5,565 nucleotides of DNA, taken from contig CAMDBK010000209.1 in the NCBI GenBank assembly GCA_945889235.1, positions 1 to 5,565 on the forward strand, in the 5' to 3' direction. A program made the translations under genes and the position numbers. The notes beneath the pieces are model-generated. The model saw only the letters and a list, made by a program, of their open reading frames with translations, did no database searches and was not told where the DNA came from. This document shows, piece by piece, positions 1 to 5,565 of the stretch (positions are counted from its first letter, which is position 1; each line of letters opens with the position of its first letter). This DNA is from Chitinophaga pinensis. GTDB lineage: Bacteria; Bacteroidota; Bacteroidia; SXHM01.

Positions 1-2
1 GA

Positions 3-140
3 AGTGGTGTTGCTGTTGCTGACCGTCCTCATCATGAATCCCTTGGTGAAAACCAAGCGTTGAGCGCCTGTAAAGGCAAAAATTGTCAGATCAACACACA
101 AGGAGAAAGCACCATGAAATGTTGTAGTTTTTTTGCATGA
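3..140 (+). CDS. Possible 3' end of an unidentified gene (partial, 5' end outside window)
   Basis: A frame on the plus strand is open from the left edge for 45 codons and ends at TGA 138-140. I do not recognise the product. The visible C-terminus is polar, then Cys-containing (ACKGKNC, later MKCCSFFA). Codon first positions are rich in purines, as expected of coding DNA, but 45 open codons can also arise by chance, so this is tentative. If real, it converges on the mutase gene, with 59 bp between the two stops. An ATG at 114-116 in the same frame is preceded by AAGGAG, but it would encode only 8 residues and is more likely internal. Confidence 0.35.
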   Translation, partial: SGVAVADRPHHESLGENQALSACKGKNCQINTQGESTMKCCSFFA

Positions 141-176
141 CGCGGAAAGTTTTTAGGTTGCGTTGATGCAAATATA

Positions 177-201
177 TGTTTTTAAGAAAACAGATTGTTT
201 T
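177..201. terminator. Weak AT-rich hairpin(s) between convergent genes
   Basis: TGTTTT (177-182), AAAACA (187-192) and TGTTTT (196-201) alternate, so the middle copy can pair with either neighbour to give a 6-bp stem with a loop of 4 or 3 bases. On the plus strand the second stem is followed by ATTTT, which would suit termination of the left-hand gene. On the minus strand, downstream of the mutase stop, the T-run is poor. The stems are short and AT-only apart from one C-G pair, so a terminator role is only a guess from position. Confidence 0.2.
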
Positions 202-3200
202 ATTTTCCCATCATCTTCCCTAAAATCTCCTGCGCTGCAATTGGTATTACCGTTCCGGGTCCAAAAACAGCTGTAGCGCCCACTTTAATAAGGTACTCGT
301 AATCATTGCGCGGAATTACACCGCCAACCACCACCAGAATATCTTCCCTTCCGTAGTTTTTCAGCAATTCTATTAATTGCGGAACCAATGTTTTATGCCC
401 CCCCGCCAAACTGGAGATGCCCAGAATGTGTACATCATTTTCAATCGCTTGCTTGGCAACTTCGGCAGGTGTTTGAAACAGCGGTCCTATGTCCACATCA
501 AAACCCATGTCGGCAAAGGAAGTGGCAATTACTTTGGCTCCTCGGTCGTGGCCATCCTGTCCCATTTTGGCAACCAAAATGCGGGGTCTCCTACCCTCTT
601 TTGCAGCAAACGCATCTGACAATTCACGGGCTTTCCGGAAATTTTCATCACCCGGAACTTCTGAAGAATATACACCTGAAATGGAACGTGTCACTGCTTT
701 ATATCTGCCGAATATCTTTTCACAAGAGTATGAAATTTCTCCCAACGTAGCACGTTTACGTGCGGCATCAATTGCAAGTTCAAGAAGATTTCCTTTTCCT
801 GTTTCACAAGCAGTGGTAAGGGCATCAAGGGCTTTCTGCACTTCATTAGTATTGCGCTCTGCTCTTAATTTTTTCAAGCGCTCTACCTGATTTCTTCGTA
901 CTTCAACATTGTCCACTTCAAGCACATCAAACTGCTCTTCACTCTGCTCGTTGCGGTAAGCATTTACACCTACAATTACATCGCGCCCCGAATCAATCCG
1001 TGCCTGACGTTTTGCAGCCACTTCTTCAATCCGCATTTTTGGCAAACCGGTTTCAATTGCTTTTGCCATGCCACCCAGCTCTTCCACTTCCTGAATTAAT
1101 TTCCATGCTTTTTGCACCAACTCATGCGTAAGGTATTCCACATAATACGAACCTGCCCAGGGGTCAATGGCTTTGGTAACAAGCGTTTCATGCTGAATAT
1201 ATTTTTGTGTGTCGCGCGCAATTCCCGCAGAAAAATCAGTTGGAAGCGCAACAGCTTCATCCAGAGAATTCGTGTGCAATGATTGTGTTCCGCCCAGTAC
1301 AGCCGCCATTGCTTCAATGGAAGTTCGTGCAACATTATTAAAAGGATCTTGCTCCGTAAGGCTCCATCCCGAAGTCTGACAATGTGTTCGCAGCATCATT
1401 GATTTTTCATCTTTGGGATTAAACTGCTTTACAATTTTTGCCCACAACATACGCCCTGCCCGCATCTTCGCAATTTCCATAAAATGGTTCATGCCTATTC
1501 CCCAGAAAAAAGAAATGCGTGGCGCAAAATCATCAATGCTCATTCCTGTTTTCAATCCCGTGCGGATATATTCCAGACCATCAGCTAAAGTATAAGCCAA
1601 CTCAATATCCGCAGTGGCTCCCGCCTCGTGCATGTGATAACCCGACACGCTGATGCTGTTGAATTTCTTCATGTGCTTTGAAGTGTATTCAAAAATATCA
1701 GCAACAATTTTCATTGAACTTACAGGCGGATAGATATAAGTGTTGCGCACCATAAATTCTTTAAGAATATCATTTTGAATAGTGCCCTGAAGCTTGTCGA
1801 CACTCACTCCCTGCTCTTCCGCAGCAACAATATAAAACGCAAGAACAGGCAACACCGCTCCGTTCATGGTCATGGAAACCGACATTTTATCCAACGGAAT
1901 TCCATCAAATAATATCTTCATATCAAGAATGGAATCAATTGCCACACCTGCTTTTCCAACATCACCAACAACTTTCTCGTGATCAGAATCATAACCGCGG
2001 TGTGTTGCCAAATCAAAGGCAACCGATAAACCCATTTGTCCGCCTGCAAGGTTGCGCCTGTAAAAAGCATTTGACTCTTCTGCCGTACTAAAACCCGCAT
2101 ACTGCCTGATGGTCCATGGCCGTGCAAGATACATGGAAGCATACGGTCCGCGCAGAAAAGGTGAGATGCCGGCAGCAAAATTCAGGTGCTCGAAATCTTT
2201 GGTGTCAGTTTGGGTGAAGGAAGATTTTACAGGAATATTTTCAGGGGAGAGCCAGGTGGATTCGGTAATCGGTAATCGGTAATCAGTTGCCGGTGTTTCG
2301 TTTCCGCCAATTAAACTCCAGACTTTTTCTGCTAATTCGTGGGTAAGTGTTTCAATATAATACGCACCGGCAGCAGGGTCTGAGACTTTATCGAAGAATG
2401 ATTCTTCTTTCAATACCAGCTGAATATTTCGTGCGTTGCGCATTGAAAATTCGTTTTCGTTTCCATCATACGGCATTACGCACAGCGCATCGCAACCGCC
2501 TGCTACCGCTGACATGGCAGAGCAACCGGAACGAATCATGTTATTGAAATTATTCTTATTTACCGGACCTGCCAGCGTAGTATAACTGTGGATAAATGTT
2601 TCAGGAATAGTTCCCTGAATGTATTTCCCTGCAAGTTTTTTCCACAGCAAACGGAAAGCACGGAGTTTTGCTATCTCCAGAAAATAATCGTTACCCACGG
2701 GAAAACTAAATTGCATCTGTTGCGCAATTTTTCCGGCAGGAATATTTCTTTTTGTGAGACGTGAAAAATATTCATCGGCCTGCGAAAGCGCCTGCGCCAA
2801 CTGCTGAACCAGCGAATTATTATTACCTGCATCAATGCTGATGGTTTTGAAAGCGGGCAACTCAACATCAAGTAACAAAACCAGTGCAGCAGTTTTAGAT
2901 AATTCGCTGTCGTCATGCCCTTTTCCGGAAAGCGGGGCTACTTCAATTGAGCCCGACAATGTATTTTTATCAATGTATTGCTGTGCTGCAATTTCACTGA
3001 GGCATTTAATTAATTCAGCAGGATTATTCTGCGAACTGAAGTGCAGCGAAACGGCATCAATAAAAATGTTTTTTAATAACAATTGCAAATCTGCTTTTGT
3101 CATCAGCAAATCCGAATTGCTAAAGTAAAGTGAGTTTGCTCCACCCTGCAATGCAGCTAATGCTTTGCGGTTTGCATCCGAAATATTTTTGATGGAAATG

Positions 3201-3424
3201 TGCTCCTGAATTTGCCAGCCCTGATGATAAAAAAGTGACTTCCCAAACTCTTTCAGGTTTTTAAAATCTTCTTTTACAAAAAACGGACTGATGTAAATTC
3301 CTTCCTCTCCTCCCCTGTTAAAATAAGAAGATATATTATCAGTTTTCAGTTCCTTTATAATGCGTTCTTCCCATTGCACTCGCGTATGTGGAGGAAATTC
3401 AGAGAATAATTTTTCGGAAGACAT
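200..3424 (-). CDS. Methylmalonyl-CoA mutase, natural MutA-MutB fusion
   Basis: Adenosylcobalamin-dependent mutase interconverting succinyl-CoA and methylmalonyl-CoA (propionate metabolism, cytoplasm). Residues 1-375 resemble the non-catalytic small subunit barrel (e.g. SDPAAGAYYIETLTHEL) without its C-terminal B12-type domain. Residues 376-410 are a linker. Residues 411-1074 are the catalytic large subunit: RPWTIRQYAGFSTAEESN with Tyr442, EFMVRN with Arg560 and SGYH with His597, which align with Tyr89, Arg207 and His244 of the Propionibacterium enzyme. The cobalamin-binding domain spans about 943-1070: KMGQDGHDRG (His959 the expected cobalt ligand), SSLAGGH and VVVGGVIP. All key catalytic residues are kept. 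About 70 N-terminal residues of a normal MutB are absent. There is no P-loop GTPase domain, so it is not IcmF. The ATG at 3422-3424 is chosen because the next Met is near residue 106 and a promoter element lies just upstream; no Shine-Dalgarno is seen. Function is near certain; how the fused chain assembles is unknown. Confidence 0.95.
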   Translation of the reverse strand: MSSEKLFSEFPPHTRVQWEERIIKELKTDNISSYFNRGGEEGIYISPFFVKEDFKNLKEFGKSLFYHQGWQIQEHISIKNISDANRKALAALQGGANSLYFSNSDLLMTKADLQLLLKNIFIDAVSLHFSSQNNPAELIKCLSEIAAQQYIDKNTLSGSIEVAPLSGKGHDDSELSKTAALVLLLDVELPAFKTISIDAGNNNSLVQQLAQALSQADEYFSRLTKRNIPAGKIAQQMQFSFPVGNDYFLEIAKLRAFRLLWKKLAGKYIQGTIPETFIHSYTTLAGPVNKNNFNNMIRSGCSAMSAVAGGCDALCVMPYDGNENEFSMRNARNIQLVLKEESFFDKVSDPAAGAYYIETLTHELAEKVWSLIGGNETPATDYRLPITESTWLSPENIPVKSSFTQTDTKDFEHLNFAAGISPFLRGPYASMYLARPWTIRQYAGFSTAEESNAFYRRNLAGGQMGLSVAFDLATHRGYDSDHEKVVGDVGKAGVAIDSILDMKILFDGIPLDKMSVSMTMNGAVLPVLAFYIVAAEEQGVSVDKLQGTIQNDILKEFMVRNTYIYPPVSSMKIVADIFEYTSKHMKKFNSISVSGYHMHEAGATADIELAYTLADGLEYIRTGLKTGMSIDDFAPRISFFWGIGMNHFMEIAKMRAGRMLWAKIVKQFNPKDEKSMMLRTHCQTSGWSLTEQDPFNNVARTSIEAMAAVLGGTQSLHTNSLDEAVALPTDFSAGIARDTQKYIQHETLVTKAIDPWAGSYYVEYLTHELVQKAWKLIQEVEELGGMAKAIETGLPKMRIEEVAAKRQARIDSGRDVIVGVNAYRNEQSEEQFDVLEVDNVEVRRNQVERLKKLRAERNTNEVQKALDALTTACETGKGNLLELAIDAARKRATLGEISYSCEKIFGRYKAVTRSISGVYSSEVPGDENFRKARELSDAFAAKEGRRPRILVAKMGQDGHDRGAKVIATSFADMGFDVDIGPLFQTPAEVAKQAIENDVHILGISSLAGGHKTLVPQLIELLKNYGREDILVVVGGVIPRNDYEYLIKVGATAVFGPGTVIPIAAQEILGKMMGK
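2264..2284. repeat. GGTAATC heptamer x3 inside the mutase linker
   Basis: Three perfect head-to-tail copies of GGTAATC lie at 2264-2270, 2271-2277 and 2278-2284. Read on the minus strand they encode DYRLPIT (residues 381-387), between the MutA-like and MutB-like halves of the mutase. Since 21 bases is a multiple of three, the array keeps the frame. The unit differs by one base from the GGTAATT units between this gene and cinA. Confidence 0.85.
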
Positions 3425-3429
3425 GGCGA

Positions 3430-3437
3430 CAAATATA
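3430..3437 (-). promoter_or_regulatory. Bacteroidota-type -7 promoter element before the mutase
   Basis: The minus strand reads TATATTTG, an exact match to the TAnnTTTG element recognised by the Bacteroidota primary sigma factor. It is followed by TCGCC and then the ATG, so transcription would begin at or next to the start codon and give a leaderless or near-leaderless mRNA. No TTG is seen at the usual -33 distance, where the heptamer repeats lie, which lowers confidence. Confidence 0.45.
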
Positions 3438-3445
3438 GGTCAATT

Positions 3446-3513
3446 GGTAATTGGGTAATTAAGGTAATTGGTTTGGTTTTGCCCTAATTACCATAATCAC
3501 CTTAATTACCCAA
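3446..3513. repeat. Heptamer-built inverted repeat between cinA and the mutase gene
   Basis: GGTAATT occurs at 3446-3452, 3454-3460 and 3463-3469. Its complement AATTACC occurs at 3486-3492 and 3504-3510, with a variant AATCACC at 3495-3501. The two sides form a long stem: TTGGGTAATTAAGGTAATT (3451-3469) pairs with 3495-3513 over 19 positions. The single mismatch becomes a G-U pair in minus-strand RNA, and the loop is 25 bases. The distal arm overlaps the end of cinA and contains its stop codon (3502-3504). No U-run follows on the minus strand, so it is not a standard intrinsic terminator, though it could protect the 3' end of the cinA mRNA or weaken readthrough. Confidence 0.8.
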
Positions 3514-4746
3514 CAACTGTTTCCTTAGCATATTAAGAGAAGTAATTGCAGTCACAGAAATGTTACGCTCACGGTCACCACCAAATTTAAATTTCTTTGC
3601 TTTTACTCCGTTTGGTCCGGCCACTGCAATCCAGACTGTACCTACGGGCTTGCCCTCCATACCGCCATCAGGTCCTGCAATGCCGGAAGCAGAAACGGCC
3701 CAGTCGGTATTGAATTCTTTTTTTGCACCAATAGCCATTTGTGTAACCACTTCTTCACTAACTGCGCCAAATTTTTCCAATGTTTCATTGGTTACTCCCA
3801 GCATTTTAGTTTTGCTTTCGTAGGAATAAGAAACTACACCGCCCATAAAGTAAGCAGATGAACCGGGAACGGAAGTAACGAGGTGTGCAATCAAGCCACC
3901 GGAGCAACTTTCAGCAAGTGAGAGCGTTTGTTTCTTTTCTTTTAACAACCTGCCCACTATTTGTTCCAGTGTGTCTTTTTCGTAGCCGTAAATATGTTGC
4001 GGAATAAGTTTTTTCAGTTCTTCAACTTTATCATCAACTGATTTTATCAAAGCAACTTCATCATTTCCGGAAGTTGATAAACGCAGGCGTACCAAGCCCG
4101 GAGAAGGCAGATAAGCAAGTTTTATTTTTTCTACTTCCAAACTATTTTCCCATTCTGCAATTATTTCTGAAAGAAATGATTCACCAATCCCCTGCGTTAA
4201 AATTGTGCGGTGGACAATTGTTGGTGTTTTGAAATATTTTTTCAGTCGCGGAAGAATTTCAACGCTCATCATCTTCTTCATTTCATAAGGCACACCCGGC
4301 ATTGAGACAAATACTTTTTCATCCTGCTCAAACCACATGCCCGGTGCTGTGCCGTTGGCATTATGAATAACGGTACAGTTTTCAGGAACTTCTGCCTGCT
4401 TCAAATTTACACCTGTAACTTCTCTTCCAAATCGTGCAAATAAAGTTTTTACATGTTGAAAAACATCTTCATCAAAACGCAATGAAGTATTGAAATATTT
4501 CACCAAAGTGTGTTTGGTAATATCATCTTTTGTAGGACCAAGTCCACCCGTAATGAGGATAACATCAACACGTGCTCTTGCTTCATCCAATGCATTTATA
4601 ATGTGTTCGGCATTATCAGAAACAGAAGTGATCTGATGAACTTTTATTCCAACAAGATTCAACTGCTCACCCATCCAGGCTGAGTTGGTATCAACTATTT
4701 GTCCGATAAGAATTTCGTCTCCGATGGTTATTATTTCTGCAAGCAT
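3502..4746 (-). CDS. cinA: CinA family protein (nicotinamide-nucleotide amidase)
   Basis: Two-domain CinA of 414 residues, the usual length. The N-terminal MoCF/molybdopterin-binding-like domain (about 1-170) shows IGDEILIGQIVDTNS (8-22) and TGGLGPTKDD (66-75). A middle segment (about 175-250) links to the C-terminal PncC-type domain, with SLAESCSGG (276-284, holding the serine expected to be catalytic), SGIAGPDGG (354-362) and KPVGTVW (366-372). In the family, the C-terminal domain deamidates nicotinamide mononucleotide to nicotinate mononucleotide for NAD recycling, and the N-terminal COG1058 domain has been linked to ADP-ribose pyrophosphatase activity. The old competence name need not apply here. 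The gene starts 12 bp after lysA, so co-transcription is likely. No Shine-Dalgarno lies at proper spacing; a GGAGAGGGAGA stretch is about 19 bases too far upstream and belongs to a repeat. The final codons GGT AAT TAA fall within a repeat heptamer, so the exact C-terminus looks repeat-derived. Confidence 0.95.
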   Translation of the reverse strand: MLAEIITIGDEILIGQIVDTNSAWMGEQLNLVGIKVHQITSVSDNAEHIINALDEARARVDVILITGGLGPTKDDITKHTLVKYFNTSLRFDEDVFQHVKTLFARFGREVTGVNLKQAEVPENCTVIHNANGTAPGMWFEQDEKVFVSMPGVPYEMKKMMSVEILPRLKKYFKTPTIVHRTILTQGIGESFLSEIIAEWENSLEVEKIKLAYLPSPGLVRLRLSTSGNDEVALIKSVDDKVEELKKLIPQHIYGYEKDTLEQIVGRLLKEKKQTLSLAESCSGGLIAHLVTSVPGSSAYFMGGVVSYSYESKTKMLGVTNETLEKFGAVSEEVVTQMAIGAKKEFNTDWAVSASGIAGPDGGMEGKPVGTVWIAVAGPNGVKAKKFKFGGDRERNISVTAITSLNMLRKQLLGN

Positions 4747-4758
4747 AAAATATTTAAT

Positions 4759-5565
4759 TCATATTTCTCCCTCTCCTTTTGGAGAGGGTTGGGGTGAGGC
4801 TTTCAGTTCATCCGAATAAATCGCTTTCGCTTTTTCTCTCAGGTTATAATTAGAAGCCATTACTTCACCATAAGCACCGGTAGTGCGGAGGGCAAATAAA
4901 TCTCCGCGATTTGTTTCCGGCAGCATTACCGCTTTGCCAAAACAATCAGATGATTCGCAAATTGGACCAACTACATCGTATCTGGAAATTGGAAGTTGGA
5001 GGTTAGAAGTTAGACTTTTAGAAATGTTTTCAATCTTGTGATACGATTGATAAAGCGCGGGACGAATCAATTCCGTCATTCCTGCATCAAGAATTACAAA
5101 ACTGGTGTTCACTCCTTTTTTTACATATAGCACTTTTGAAATCAAACTTCCGCATTGGGCAACTATGGCGCGACCTAATTCAAAATGCAGCTTTTGATTT
5201 TTTCGCAGTTCAAGAAATTTATCAAAAACTTCAAAATATCCTTTGTAATCCGGAACAGAATTTTCATCAGGGTGATGATAATCAACACCCAAACCTCCAC
5301 CTACATTAATATGTTCCAATTTATAATTACGTTCTTCAAACCATTGCTGTATCTCGTTTACCTTGGTACAAAGATTTTTGAAATTACTAAGGTCATTGAT
5401 TTGTGAGCCGATGTGAAAATGAATGCCAAGCAGTTTTATATTCTTGCAAGTCTTCAACAATTCCATCACGGAATCTAATTCCCACAGGTTTATTCCGAAT
5501 TTATTTTCTTCCAAACCTGTTGTAATATATTTGTGAGTATTCGCATGAACATTTGGATTAATACG
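4759..5565 (-). CDS. lysA: Diaminopimelate decarboxylase, 5'-truncated by window edge
   Basis: PLP-dependent fold-III enzyme converting meso-diaminopimelate to L-lysine plus CO2, the last step of lysine synthesis. 268 codons are visible and the frame stays open to the right edge. Its first visible residues (RINPNVHANTHKY, then TGLEENKFGI) are family sequence, so the gene continues outside and any start inside the window, such as the TTG at 5512-5514, is false. By usual length (about 400) roughly 130 residues are missing, including the PLP lysine. Visible motifs, numbered within the fragment: HIGSQ 51-55, GGGLG 89-93 (phosphate binding), ELGR 129-132, CESSD 203-207 (catalytic Cys of the partner active site) and GAYG 230-233. 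Two stretches look foreign: SLTSNLQLPIS (184-194), repeat-coded, in a loop before the CESSD motif, and the tail ASPQPSPKGEGEI (256-268), also repeat-coded and including the end of the gene. With core motifs intact, the enzyme is probably active. Confidence 0.95.
   Translation of the reverse strand, partial: RINPNVHANTHKYITTGLEENKFGINLWELDSVMELLKTCKNIKLLGIHFHIGSQINDLSNFKNLCTKVNEIQQWFEERNYKLEHINVGGGLGVDYHHPDENSVPDYKGYFEVFDKFLELRKNQKLHFELGRAIVAQCGSLISKVLYVKKGVNTSFVILDAGMTELIRPALYQSYHKIENISKSLTSNLQLPISRYDVVGPICESSDCFGKAVMLPETNRGDLFALRTTGAYGEVMASNYNLREKAKAIYSDELKASPQPSPKGEGEI
4769..4800. repeat. Palindromic dispersed repeat forming the lysA 3' end
   Basis: CCCTCTCC (4769-4776) and GGAGAGGG (4781-4788) form a perfect 8-bp stem around TTTT, followed by TTGGGGTGAGGC. 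From memory this is a widely dispersed bacterial repeat. Read on the minus strand it gives the peptide ASPQPSPKGEGE, which recurs in unrelated annotated proteins for that reason. Here it starts exactly where the conserved end of LysA (SDELK) stops and carries the frame into TGA at 4759-4761. Minus-strand RNA after the stem is AU-rich without a clean U-run, so it is not a clear terminator. Confidence 0.75.
4984..5014. repeat. TTGGAAGTTGGAGGTTAGAAG-type repeat read in frame inside lysA
   Basis: A run of near-identical short units (GGAAATT, GGAAGTT, GGAGGTT, AGAAGTT) ends in AGA. Such GGAAGTT/AGAAGTT arrays are, from memory, common between genes in Bacteroidota. On the minus strand it is translated as the SLTSNLQLPIS segment of LysA. 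The array contains no stop in the lysA frame. Confidence 0.65.

Noticed and set aside
100..140. Short ORF or leader peptide starting at ATG 114-116 behind AAGGAG
   Set aside because: It encodes only 8 residues, is in frame with a longer open stretch reaching the window edge, and no gene follows on that strand.
377..890. Plus-strand open frames of 80-133 codons overlapping the mutase
   Set aside because: They lie antisense to strongly conserved MutB sequence and show no recognisable family features; they are shadow frames.
2264..2284. CRISPR or iteron array from the direct heptamers
   Set aside because: The units are 7 bp, adjacent without spacers, and lie inside a conserved enzyme gene; there is no cas or replication gene in the window.
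200..3424. IcmF (fused isobutyryl-CoA mutase), suggested by the length above 1000 residues
   Set aside because: IcmF has an N-terminal B12 domain and a P-loop GTPase before the mutase barrel. Here the N-terminal half is a MutA-like barrel, there is no GTPase motif, and the B12 domain is C-terminal as in MutB.
4747..4758. A separate promoter in the lysA-cinA gap
   Set aside because: The 12-bp AT-rich gap has no TAnnTTTG match on the minus strand, and the spacing fits co-transcription.
4769..4788. GGAGAGGGAGA as the cinA ribosome-binding site, or the palindrome as an intrinsic terminator
   Set aside because: The purine stretch is about 19 bases from the ATG, too far, and is part of a dispersed repeat. 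The stem is not followed by a U-run.
5512..5514. TTG as the start codon of the lysA frame
   Set aside because: The frame continues upstream to the window edge with clear LysA family sequence, so the TTG is an internal Leu.

Overview
The window most likely comes from a member of the Bacteroidota. The protein sequences look like that phylum (LysA with ELGR/CESSD motifs, a MutB core, a two-domain CinA of 414 residues). No start codon that can be judged has a convincing Shine-Dalgarno site, a TAnnTTTG-type promoter element sits directly before one gene, and short dispersed repeats typical of environmental Bacteroidota are present. This is judged from memory of the families, not from a search.

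Layout, in transcription order. Three genes lie on the minus strand: lysA (diaminopimelate decarboxylase, 5' end cut by the right window edge), then cinA 12 bp downstream, then after a 77-bp gap a 1074-codon methylmalonyl-CoA mutase gene. At the far left, convergent to these, is what may be the 3' end of an unidentified plus-strand gene (stop at 138-140). No gap exceeds 300 bases. The three enzymes do not form one pathway: LysA makes lysine, CinA belongs to pyridine-nucleotide salvage and repair, and the mutase interconverts succinyl-CoA and methylmalonyl-CoA.

The most notable feature is the mutase. It is a single ORF joining a small-subunit (MutA-like) barrel without its B12-type domain to a nearly complete catalytic large subunit (MutB) with its cobalamin-binding domain. 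In the classical enzyme these are two separate chains. The join is a linker of about 35 residues that contains three perfect copies of the heptamer GGTAATC (plus strand), read in frame.

The second theme is short repeats embedded in or abutting the genes. The same heptamer family (GGTAATT) forms an inverted repeat between cinA and the mutase and supplies the cinA stop codon. A different repeat is read in frame inside lysA just before its catalytic cysteine motif, and a third, palindromic one supplies the last 13 residues of LysA. Conserved enzymes here appear to have absorbed repeat DNA at loops, linkers and C-termini.
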